Below, in pieces: positions 10,801 through 19,349 of a stretch of 64,000 bases of DNA. Under the pieces are notes generated by a model, which was not told the DNA's origin, did no database searches, and saw only the letters and a list, made by a program, of their open reading frames with translations. The stretch's first letter is position 1. Every line of letters begins with the position of its first letter. Both the position numbers and the translations under genes were made by a program. Source of the stretch: Labilibaculum euxinicum (GTDB lineage Bacteria > Bacteroidota > Bacteroidia > Bacteroidales > Marinifilaceae); NCBI RefSeq assembly GCF_009795715.1, contig NZ_WTCR01000011.1:115925-179924 (forward strand), in the 5' to 3' direction.

Positions 10801-12158
10801 TCATAATAAGATGGGAAAACGGACAGATCCAATCCCATCAAAAGCTCATAATAAGACTTATTAAATATGCCATCCTTTCCATCCAGATAGGTTGGCACAA
10901 AAATAACTTTAACTCTCTCATCTTCGCCATTACTAAAACCCAAAGACTTGATCTTTTTTAAGATCTCATCCCTGTCTTCATTGCCCAGGTTATGGGTTAA
11001 ATAAGGTTTTGTCAGGAACTTTTTTTCCGGATATTCCACCAAATTCTCCTGTAAATCCTTTCGGGGCCCCCGCTGATCTCCCGGAATCAAAAAGAAAGCT
11101 ATAATATCACGATCCATATATTTGTTTGCATTCAATTGGGCCAAAGCTTCCAAAAACACATCAAGGCCTTTGTTTTTAAACTCGTAACGGCCACCCGTTC
11201 CTACAAACAATGTATTCTCCTTTATTTCATAACCCAAAAGCGATTCGGCTACTTTCCTGAATTCTTTTTTTGATTTCTGTCTGGTAATTTCGAGCTGTTC
11301 GGAATTCGGTACAAAGTCGTCTTCAAAACCATTTGGCATCACCACATCTACAGCGCGCCCATGAAATTGCCTGCACTCACGTGCTGTGATATCACTCACT
11401 GTTGAAGAACAATCTGCTGCCAGAGCAACACATTTTTCCATTGAACATTTGGCCGTAACATTGTACTGTCTTGGCTTTTCAATTGGATTAAAATGAAGCA
11501 GATTATCGTACAAGTTTTCATAATTACTGGCCAATACCCGTCCAAGCATACTTGCATGAGTCGTGAAAATTGTTGAAATATAAGGCGCCTGATCTTTCAA
11601 ATACAATAGTCCGGCACCAGTCATCCACTCATGAAACTGGGCAACTATTTTATTTTTCGACAAATCATTAAACTGTACAAAGCTCTCAATTACTTTACCA
11701 CTTGCATAACCAAACATCGCAGCATCATGATAATCATCCTGTCCATATAATGATTCCAACCGGTAAATTTCCCACAACTGACTGTAAATAGCGTCTTTCT
11801 TCGCCAGAAAATCCGAAAAATCAATCAAAATCACAATTGGATTTCCCGGTATTTTCCAATATCCAATCCGAACTGATAAACCATCCGCTTTCAATTTTGC
11901 TCTCCACTGCGGAAACAATTTTTCATCTTCCTGAAACTCTTTTTCCCGGTGTTCAGTCTTATTAAAATCCGGCCCGATATAAATGATCCGATCGTTAAAT
12001 ACTGGTTTAAGCGATAAGGCCTTTGTAGAAATAACCGTATGAATTCCACCAACCTTATTGCAAACTTCCCAACTAACTTCAAATATAAAATCCGGAGTTA
12101 TATCCCTATTATTCATACCCATATGCTTACTAATTACTTTTAGCTGTTTTTTTACCAA
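7881..12158 (-). CDS. Fused glycogen synthase (GT3) and alpha-glucan phosphorylase (GT35)
   Basis: One 1425-residue frame encodes two opposing enzymes. Residues about 15-570 are a eukaryotic/GT3-type glycogen synthase: [43 protein letters not shown], and [18 protein letters not shown] near the C-terminal nucleotide-sugar site. Residues about 595-1425 start with a DUF3417-like segment ([13 protein letters not shown]) and continue as a short-type glucan phosphorylase: [35 protein letters not shown], and [14 protein letters not shown] with the PLP lysine at about residue 1180. Typical separate proteins are about 550 and 850 residues, so both halves look complete. It is the last gene of the leftward glycogen cluster. 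UDP- versus ADP-glucose use cannot be decided here. Confidence 0.9.
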   Translation of the reverse strand: [1425 protein letters not shown]

Positions 12159-12184
12159 CTAAAGTGCTGACTACTTTAAAATTC

Positions 12185-12228
12185 AATAAAATACTTTCCT
12201 TTAATTACTATACAGAAAGTATTTTATT
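12185..12228. repeat. A+T-rich perfect inverted repeat upstream of the fusion gene
   Basis: AATAAAATACTTTC (12185-12198) is the exact reverse complement of GAAAGTATTTTATT (12215-12228), with a 16-base loop. It lies 27 bases upstream of the fusion gene start and downstream of the GH57 gene. It could be an operator, an mRNA hairpin or a weak terminator; nothing in the sequence decides between these. Confidence 0.55.
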
Positions 12229-12268
12229 CCTAATTAATTGATTCTGTTTATCGTTTAATTTTAAACGA

Positions 12269-13555
12269 TTAGTTTTTAAGTTCGCTCAGTTCTCTTTCAT
12301 ATCTGGCAATTAACTCATCCTTTTGTAAAATCTGATATTGCAATTCTTCAGGATCAAGAGCTAAACCGTCTTTTAGAATTTTCAAACGAATCTGAAAATC
12401 ACTTAACACATTCATGTAATTGATAAAAGCATCGTAAGGTGAGCTGTATGGATTAAAATAAGAATGAACATCACCATCTGAAGCAAACTTGGTGCACATG
12501 TAGTAAAAATGATCGCTTGCCTGTAAATATTTCCAATCCTTATTGATTCGATCATCATCTACAGCTGCAACATCGTCACGTAATGCATATAATTTTCGAA
12601 AAGCTTCATCCTGAAGTTTGTTGCCCAGCCATGCCGACAAATCACGCTCTTCATCTGCCCATGAAATTGCATTAGGCACATGCGCCTGGGCAATTGGATG
12701 AAATTCAGAAGCAAGCTCAGAAGGCGTTGCAAATTTATATTTCGATTTCGAAATAACCTCCTGAGGAAGGTGAGCTAAGAATTCAAAAATTCCAGATTTC
12801 TTCTTCTGATGTTCACCGAAGGTTTCATAATCCATAAATATATTCACAAAATCTTCTTTATCCTCCATTTCATTCAACCAACCAACAAATTTAGTTGTTG
12901 TTAACGGCCATTCCTTCCATCCTTCAGATGAAAACCGGAATGAAATATCATCACTTAGTTTATAATTACGCATTAAAACTTTTAACTTGGGATTGATTGC
13001 GTTGCAGTACAAATAATTTGGACTCTTCCAACCCAGGATGTGCTTGGCTCCTTCTGTTAGAATTGCCTTATACCCCATTTTAGAAACCATTTCTCCAATT
13101 TCATCCGAATAAATCATTTCAGTATTTCTAAATACAGATGGCCGAACTCCAAAAAGAGCTTCTATTTTATTGCTGTGACTTGTAACTTGCTGAATAAACT
13201 CCTCTTTATTGATTAATGAAGCAAGAGAATGAGAATAAGTTTCTGCTAAAAACTCAACATCTCCCGTTTTGGCCAGATCTTTAAAAGTATCAATAACTTC
13301 CGGTGCATATTGCTCGAGTTGATCCAAGGCAATACCCGTGATAGAAAATGATATTTTAAACTTGCCTTTATTGTTTTTTAATAATTCCAAAACAATTTTA
13401 TTTGCAGGCAAATAACACTCATCTGCAATTTTTCTCATGATCGACTCATTGGTATAATCATCGTAGTAGTAATGATCGTTACCGATATCAAAAAACCGAT
13501 ATCTTTTTAAACGTAAGGGTTGATGAATCTGAAAATATAAACAAAGTGCCTTCAT
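12269..13555 (-). CDS. GH57 family alpha-amylase / glucan hydrolase
   Basis: A 428-residue GH57 protein starting MKALCLYFQIHQPLRL, which contains the family motif HQP. The catalytic nucleophile Glu146 lies in VFRNTEMIYSDE and the acid/base Asp242 in FMDYETFGEHQ. It has no signal peptide, so it is cytosolic. Family activities include alpha-amylase, 4-alpha-glucanotransferase and branching. Its place between the GT4 gene (4 bases away) and the synthase-phosphorylase fusion matches the GDE-GT4-GH57 gene trio known in Bacteroides genomes, so a role in glycogen turnover is likely. Confidence 0.88.
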   Translation of the reverse strand: MKALCLYFQIHQPLRLKRYRFFDIGNDHYYYDDYTNESIMRKIADECYLPANKIVLELLKNNKGKFKISFSITGIALDQLEQYAPEVIDTFKDLAKTGDVEFLAETYSHSLASLINKEEFIQQVTSHSNKIEALFGVRPSVFRNTEMIYSDEIGEMVSKMGYKAILTEGAKHILGWKSPNYLYCNAINPKLKVLMRNYKLSDDISFRFSSEGWKEWPLTTTKFVGWLNEMEDKEDFVNIFMDYETFGEHQKKKSGIFEFLAHLPQEVISKSKYKFATPSELASEFHPIAQAHVPNAISWADEERDLSAWLGNKLQDEAFRKLYALRDDVAAVDDDRINKDWKYLQASDHFYYMCTKFASDGDVHSYFNPYSSPYDAFINYMNVLSDFQIRLKILKDGLALDPEELQYQILQKDELIARYERELSELKN

Positions 13556-13559
13556 AATC

Positions 13560-14870
13560 TTATTTTTTTTCTAATGGTTCGAATAATTTGATTGCGGAAA
13601 CATAGACATCATGAACATTGACAGCCGCTTTGGCCCACTTCAAATTATCCACTTCCTCTTTACCCTCTTCCTTAAAAACTTTCGAAAGAGCTTCATATTT
13701 AATAATTCCGTAAATGGCATCGGCCATAGCATCAATATCCCAATAATCAACCTTTACGGCATGAGTCAGTATTTCTGAAACTCCTGATTGCTTCGATATA
13801 ATAACCGGTACATTTGATTGCATCGCCTCCAAGGGAGATATCCCAAATGGCTCAGATACAGAAGGCATTACATACACATCACTTAAAAGGAACATATTAA
13901 ACACATCATCTCCCTTTAAAAATCCCGTAAAATGAAACTTATCACTTATTCCCAATTGAGCGGCCCGGTCTACCATTTCCTCCAACATATCCCCACTGCC
14001 AGCCATTACGAACCGCACATCATTTGTTCTTTTCAAAACCTGATAAGCTGCTTCTACAAAATATTCCGGCCCTTTCTGCATGGTTATCCGCCCTAAAAAA
14101 GTCACTACTTTTTCTTTTACACCTTTTTTAATTTTAAGCTTTTCTTCCATTGAAACAGGTTCAACAGCATTGTAAACAGTAACCACCTTATTGGGATCCT
14201 GTCCATATTTTTCGATCACAATATTGCGGGTCAAATTACTCACGGCAATAATTTTATCAGCGGCATCCATTCCCTTTTTTTCTATCTCGTAAACCTTTGG
14301 ATTTACATTTCCTCCACTTCTATCGAAATCGGTGGCATGTACATGAATTACCAATGGTTTTCCCGACACCTCTTTTGCTGCTATCCCTGCAGGGTAACAA
14401 AGCCAGTCATGTGCATGAATCACATCATGTTCATGATCTGCAGAAATTGATGAAGCAACAAACGCATACTTATAGATTTCTTCCATAAGGTCGGCACCGT
14501 ACTTTCCGCTAAATTCCAGTTTCCCCTCCTTATCAACTTTTATCAACTTATTTTTTCCATACAGATCCTGACTCCTAAACGTATAATATTCATCAGGATC
14601 ATTATAGGGTACCAATTGCGATTCCACCTCCAGATAGGTGTGCTGAGATTTAAATTTTTCGACATGAGACTGAACTTGTCCAATAGTTACCGAATTGGCA
14701 CCAACCAGGCTCATTGTACTCTGATCTTCGTCACCGTGTGCTTTTGGGACTACAAAAACAATATCTAAATCATCAATTTTTGCCAAGCCTTTAGTTAATC
14801 CGTAACAAGCCGTACCCAATCCGCCAGAAATATGAGGTGGAAACTCCCACCCAAACATTAAAACTTTCAT
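13560..14870 (-). CDS. GT4 glycosyltransferase, glycogen-synthase-like
   Basis: A 436-residue GT-B fold enzyme. The N-terminal MFGWEFPPHISGGLGTACYGLTKGL is the glycine-rich acceptor/donor loop of starch- and glycogen-synthase-like GT4 proteins; VIHAHDWLCYPAG follows, and the C-terminal domain has TFLGRITMQKGPEYFVEA and EPFGISPLEAMQSNVPVI with the conserved Glu. It probably elongates or primes alpha-glucan, but the donor is not readable from sequence. It is packed between the debranching enzyme (7-base gap) and the GH57 gene (4-base gap), so the three genes form one transcription unit. Confidence 0.85.
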   Translation of the reverse strand: MKVLMFGWEFPPHISGGLGTACYGLTKGLAKIDDLDIVFVVPKAHGDEDQSTMSLVGANSVTIGQVQSHVEKFKSQHTYLEVESQLVPYNDPDEYYTFRSQDLYGKNKLIKVDKEGKLEFSGKYGADLMEEIYKYAFVASSISADHEHDVIHAHDWLCYPAGIAAKEVSGKPLVIHVHATDFDRSGGNVNPKVYEIEKKGMDAADKIIAVSNLTRNIVIEKYGQDPNKVVTVYNAVEPVSMEEKLKIKKGVKEKVVTFLGRITMQKGPEYFVEAAYQVLKRTNDVRFVMAGSGDMLEEMVDRAAQLGISDKFHFTGFLKGDDVFNMFLLSDVYVMPSVSEPFGISPLEAMQSNVPVIISKQSGVSEILTHAVKVDYWDIDAMADAIYGIIKYEALSKVFKEEGKEEVDNLKWAKAAVNVHDVYVSAIKLFEPLEKK

Positions 14871-14877
14871 AGTAAGA

Positions 14878-16818
14878 CTATTTTAAAAATGATTCATTAA
14901 ACATTTTATTCACTCTAATAACTTCTGCTACACTCAACGCATAAGAAGTAGCCTCATTTGGCTTGTGGGGCGGATTTCCGCTGTAAATTTCAGATACAGT
15001 GCCAACTCCATGCTCGAGCAAACAGTCTTCAAATACAGCCAACCATCTTTGAATCTTAGTCTCACCCCCCAATTTGTAAAGCTTTAAATAAGCTTCAGAA
15101 AAATGTCCGATCAACCAAGGAAAAACAGATCCATAGTGGAAAGCCTTATTTCTCTCTTCCTCGTTTCCTGCAATCACACCTACATATTCATGATTTTTAG
15201 GCGAAAGCGTTCGCAAGCCTCTTGGCGTTAACAGCTCCTTCTCAATTACATCCAGCACACCTTTCTTCTGATCGTCGGAAAGACAGGAATAGGGCAGCGA
15301 TACTGCAAATAATTGATTGGGGCGAACAGCCCAACTCTTATGAGTATCGTCTACATAATCGGCCAGATACGTTTTACTTTCATCACAAAAGGTTTCAATA
15401 AATGATTCTTTCAAATTTTCTTTAACACCTGACCATTCCGCGACAAACTCTTTGTCTTTAGCTTCCCCTGCCATTTCCAATGCAAAACAAATGGCATTGT
15501 ACCAAAGCGCATTAATCTCAACAACATACCCCATGCGTCGATTCAAACAAAGCCCATGATGCTTAATATTCATCCAGGTTACCCCTTGCTCTGTTATCCA
15601 TAGCATTCCATTTTCATGCATGCTGATGGCCAAGTTCGATCCATATTTATAGTACTGCAATATCTCCTTAATCTTTTTGCTGTGTTTTTTCCAAATCTCC
15701 TTCCTGTCTGCACCAGCTTCAATGTATTTTTGCAGCGTCCAAAATGACCATAAAGGAACATCAACCGAAAACCTTCCTCCATTAATAGCCGGATCCATTG
15801 AAAAGCGATTGCAAACCCGCTTAAATACCGTATTAAACACATCCAGAAAAGTCTTCTGATCGCCTCGTGCCAAAGTCAATCCCGGCAAGGACAAATAGGT
15901 ATTTCGTTCGCTGGTACTAAACCAAGGGAAACCATTAATAATTCCTGTTCCCTGACCATTCTTTGAAAAGAACTGTACCGCTGAATTTTCCAGACAATTT
16001 TCAAAACTATCACGGATCACCCTCTTCTTTATTTCAGAAGTAAATTGTTTGGATATTGCATCGGGGGAAATCTCTTTTGTGCCGGCCGAGAATACTATTG
16101 ATTCTCCTTTTTTAATATTCATCTCAAAATACCCGGGAACAAACAAATCCTCATGACAATCGTATCCTCTTTTCTTTTCTTCCTTGTACTCCACATTGTA
16201 ATACCAATCGGGCACATGAACAAACTCTGATTCTACAGAAGTCTGCATGTATAGATATGGGAAATCCTGATACAAACGTATTTTAACTCCATTATTAACG
16301 ACTTCTGATCTGGTATTGGCATCCAAATTTGCTTTGGTTAAGGAATGAATGTTCCTAAAAGCCAAAAAAGGTTGTAATCGAAGTGTTGTTGGAGAATTAG
16401 CCTCGAGCAAAGTATACCGAACCAAAACACGTTGTTCTTTTTCAACCAAAAGAAGTTCCTTTCTTAAAATCACACCCCCTACACGGTAGATTATTGTAGG
16501 AGTTGGATCCATGATATATTCACGCACATACTTGTTTCCTTTCGGACTGTATTCGCCTGGAAATTTATGGATTCCCAAATTAAAAGGAGCATCATGCTGA
16601 ATTATTGTTTCATCCAAGGAAGATAACAACACATGATTATCTCCACCAAAATGATCTATTGGACATATTAACAGTCCGTGATATTTTCGTGTGTTGCAGT
16701 TAATAATAGTTGAACTGGCAAAAGAGCCAGCACGATTGGTTCTAATGTATTCTTTTTTTAAAGAATACTCGGTATTTACCAATTGAGCCTTATCAAACTT
16801 GAGATAGTCCATACGCAA
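14878..16818 (-). CDS. Glycogen debranching enzyme (amylo-alpha-1,6-glucosidase, GH133)
   Basis: A 646-residue protein that removes alpha-1,6 branch stubs. The N-terminal domain (TNRAGSFASSTIINCNTRKYHGLL, about residues 28-51) is the signature of the archaeal/bacterial GDE family; the C-terminal (alpha/alpha)6 barrel includes DPAINGGRFSVDVPLWSFWTLQKY and VEINALWYNA. The end carries EIYSGNPPHKPNEATSYALSVAEVIR, typical for the family. The start may be residue 1 (16818) or Met3 (16812). It is the first gene of the leftward glycogen operon. Confidence 0.9.
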   Translation of the reverse strand: MRMDYLKFDKAQLVNTEYSLKKEYIRTNRAGSFASSTIINCNTRKYHGLLICPIDHFGGDNHVLLSSLDETIIQHDAPFNLGIHKFPGEYSPKGNKYVREYIMDPTPTIIYRVGGVILRKELLLVEKEQRVLVRYTLLEANSPTTLRLQPFLAFRNIHSLTKANLDANTRSEVVNNGVKIRLYQDFPYLYMQTSVESEFVHVPDWYYNVEYKEEKKRGYDCHEDLFVPGYFEMNIKKGESIVFSAGTKEISPDAISKQFTSEIKKRVIRDSFENCLENSAVQFFSKNGQGTGIINGFPWFSTSERNTYLSLPGLTLARGDQKTFLDVFNTVFKRVCNRFSMDPAINGGRFSVDVPLWSFWTLQKYIEAGADRKEIWKKHSKKIKEILQYYKYGSNLAISMHENGMLWITEQGVTWMNIKHHGLCLNRRMGYVVEINALWYNAICFALEMAGEAKDKEFVAEWSGVKENLKESFIETFCDESKTYLADYVDDTHKSWAVRPNQLFAVSLPYSCLSDDQKKGVLDVIEKELLTPRGLRTLSPKNHEYVGVIAGNEEERNKAFHYGSVFPWLIGHFSEAYLKLYKLGGETKIQRWLAVFEDCLLEHGVGTVSEIYSGNPPHKPNEATSYALSVAEVIRVNKMFNESFLK

Positions 16819-17388
16819 ACGATGTTATGATTGATTTACAAATAATTAGACAACAATCTTATCATAAAAAAAAGTTGGATTTTCATTAAAGTTATCGATT
16901 TTATTCCGAATAATAGCGCCTTTCAGTCCTTTTTTATATTATTTTAATATGAATTTTCTGTTCATTCATAATACAATTAACATATTCTTTTTTTCATCAT
17001 TTTTCATGCAAACGCTGCCGAACAGAAAAAAATATATTTACAACGTTATAAATGCTTTAAATGGTTCAAAATCTGAACTTTTAATGAAAAGTTGTCTCCT
17101 TAAACATTTCACAGTAAAAACGTCACCCGCATTACAGATTTTTTTCTTCAATCAATGAAATTGTATCGTTTTTCTTAACCAATCCTTGAATAAAAACACT
17201 CCTCTGTCCTTCAACCCGAAAACTTTCGGGATACTCTTAACAAAGGGAGACAAATTTGAGGCTGCCGGGACACTGCTTGTAAGAACTCCTTTTTGTTCCT
17301 CCTCCCCACTTTCTCACTTGTTGTTTCCGGTTTATCTGTGCGCCATCAGTTTTGGGTTTACCAATGGCGCTCAATTGCAAACTTGCGC

Positions 17389-17514
17389 CGGAATACTTTA
17401 AACTTATGGCGGAACACTTCAGACTTACGCCGGAACGCTTCAAACTTGTGGCGGAACACTTCAGACTTATGCCGGAACACTTCAAACTTATGGCGGAAAG
17501 CCTCAGACTTGTAC
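17389..17514. repeat. 21-bp tandem array, six copies with 42-bp higher-order phase
   Basis: Six consecutive 21-base units of the form CGGAACACTTCAAACTTAT followed alternately by GG or GC; the alternation of the last two bases and of CAAAC/CAGAC gives a 42-base super-period. A further, more degenerate copy precedes it at 17368-17388. Translated on the plus strand the array gives heptads of the form MAEHFRL / MPEHFKL; on the minus strand, SLKCSAI heptads. No signal for translation was found, so I call it a minisatellite. Confidence 0.9.
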
Positions 17515-17769
17515 CAACAAAACAGAGGCTTGTTTGGTAACTGTTCAAATTAAAAACAGACAAACATAAATTGCAGAATTTAAATCAATCACACACATTC
17601 AACTACCACAAATCCAATATTATTGGGCTCACATCTGTCGGTTTCCATTGTTTAATTCTTAACTGCGAACTACAAGCCTGCATTGGTGTGCGGTATACAA
17701 AAAATCCACTCACATTGCCACAAGTGGGTTGTTGTTTTGCTATTATTTCTTTTTCATTCCGATTCTCTA

Positions 17770-17836
17770 CCCCTAAATCCCCTGAAGAGGACTTTCATAA
17801 ACACTACCAAAAGCCCCTTTTGGGATTTGGGGTAAA
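17770..17836. repeat. Dispersed C/G-rich repeat (copy 1)
   Basis: CCCCTAAATCCCCTGAAGAG then GACTTTC (17770-17796) matches, inverted, the sequence at 47641-47669; a second half at 17811-17836 (AAGCCCCTTTTGGGATTTGG then GGT) resembles 24523-24549. Self-complementary C4/G4 blocks could form hairpins like REP elements. Confidence 0.65.
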
Positions 17837-18313
17837 TAATTAGGAATGATTGGACTGCTCCGGTGGAGAACAAGTGTATTCGTAAATAAAAAAACTTTTT
17901 ACGGTATTTTTATTCCTGCACAAGCCAATCATTATGTATTCAGTAAGTTGAAGTTGCAGTAAACACTCGCTCTTGCGGATTTTGAAAAACAATTGGAAAC
18001 AATCAAATTTTATGAGTTAAATAGTTTTTTATGGGTAAAAAATAAAAATGCATCTGTAAAAGCTGACTAAAAACACTTTTACAAAGGAAATAAACACGAA
18101 TACACCTCCCTTTCTGAAAATTATCCTGATCATTATGCAAATCATCTAATTTGAATGGTACGCCTTGCAACAAGTATTTTTTATCGAAAAAATAAATACA
18201 CATTTCTATTTTATGATTACATTCGGTGGCCAATGAGTAAACACAGCATTTTTTGAGATACAAAAGAGTTTAAGATGTTTTTAGTTGAGAACAAATTGAC
18301 CTAATAATAAATA

Positions 18314-18973
18314 ATGAAATACGACAAAAGCAAATACAAAATATGGGACTGGAAAAGTCCGGTAATTTTACATTGGATTATTAATCCTGGAGTAGTTATT
18401 AGTGATTTATTTTTAGGACAAACAATGCCTAAGGTAATGCTGATAGAACGTGAAGGGAATAAGCCTTTGTTTCAGCGCTCGTTTACTCCATGTCCGCACT
18501 GTGGCGAATTGCATTCTGCTGTTAAATATTCAGCTCAAAATAAAACTGCAGCAAAAAATTGGTATGGTTTCTATTGCGACAAGTGTACCGAAATAATTCC
18601 GGCACAGCGAAATTTAACATCCTTACTGGTGCTGCTGGTGACTTTCCCTTTGTGGGGTTGGTTTGCGAAAACACTAAAGCAAAAATGGTTGAACAAACAA
18701 CCGGAAAGATATAAAAACCTGAATCTTGATTTCAGGGAAGAAAAAAACACAACAAAAAACTGGTTGAAGTTTGGCCTTAGCTGGGGACTATTGATGTATA
18801 TAATTACAATTTTAATAATGCCACTTATTAATCAAGCTGAAATTACTCAAAGGAGTTTATTAACAGGAATTCCATTGTGGTTAATTGGTGGCCTTGCTTG
18901 GGGATATACCATGAAGATATGGATGAACAAAAAAGGAAAAGCTAATAAAAAACTCACTAGTACGATAAACTAA
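18314..18973 (+). CDS. Unknown membrane protein with zinc-ribbon motif
   Basis: A 219-residue protein. Two CxxC pairs, Cys60/Cys63 (CPHC) and Cys88/Cys91 (CDKC), are placed as in a zinc ribbon. Hydrophobic segments follow at about 101-117, 152-170 and 182-198, suggesting three membrane helices with the zinc-binding part ahead of them in the cytosol. The tail is basic. I do not recognise the family. It starts a run of small rightward genes of unknown role. Confidence 0.6.
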   Translation: MKYDKSKYKIWDWKSPVILHWIINPGVVISDLFLGQTMPKVMLIEREGNKPLFQRSFTPCPHCGELHSAVKYSAQNKTAAKNWYGFYCDKCTEIIPAQRNLTSLLVLLVTFPLWGWFAKTLKQKWLNKQPERYKNLNLDFREEKNTTKNWLKFGLSWGLLMYIITILIMPLINQAEITQRSLLTGIPLWLIGGLAWGYTMKIWMNKKGKANKKLTSTIN

Positions 18974-19016
18974 CAAAAACCATTCAACCCAAACCATAAG
19001 TATTAAAAAACTAAAA

Positions 19017-19238
19017 ATGAAAAACGACAAAGCACTCCGAATTTTCCTGATGCTATTTTGCATCTTTTTACTTTCTCTTATTTTCACAGTATTCGACATG
19101 TCATTTAGCGATGTCAACTCTACCCCTTACAATTTGGGTTATGCTGTTGGTGTTGCTGCTGGAAATATGCTTAAGATTTTGGCAACTCTGGCTATTGCAA
19201 AAATGGTGGATGTGAAGATGAAGGCTGTTAGTGAATAA
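19017..19238 (+). CDS. Small two-helix membrane protein, unknown
   Basis: 73 residues: a short basic start (MKNDKALR), a hydrophobic helix at about 8-27, a polar link with DMSFSDVNSTPYN, and a second glycine/alanine-rich helix (LGYAVGVAAGNMLKILATLAIA). The composition and the distance of 43 bases from the previous stop support a genuine gene. No family recognised. Confidence 0.5.
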   Translation: MKNDKALRIFLMLFCIFLLSLIFTVFDMSFSDVNSTPYNLGYAVGVAAGNMLKILATLAIAKMVDVKMKAVSE

Positions 19239-19349
19239 GCAAACGGTTAAAAATGGATTCTTGTATAATGAACTATTACCTAGGGTGTGATCATATAAAC
19301 TACTTATAGGCAGTAAAAATATCCAAGCACAAACCAAAAAATCAATACT

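Larger units (their letters stand above)
16819..18313. other. 1.5-kb intergenic region, mostly without recognisable genes
   Basis: No convincing gene. The left 130 bases should hold the promoter of the leftward glycogen operon. The middle carries a 21-bp tandem array (17389-17514) and a dispersed C-rich repeat (17770-17836). Open frames around the array stay open on several frames of both strands only because a 21-base period without stops does so. The right end is A+T-rich and has no feature I can name. Confidence 0.7.

Noticed and set aside
16949..17158. 69-codon frame as a small membrane protein
   Set aside because: Composition follows A+T-rich DNA, no family pattern and no nearby promoter.
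17389..17514. CRISPR array
   Set aside because: Units are contiguous without spacers.
17237..17563. Minus-strand open frame of 108 codons over the 21-bp array, as a repeat protein gene
   Set aside because: A 21-base unit without stop codons keeps several frames open; no start signal, and the plus strand is equally open.
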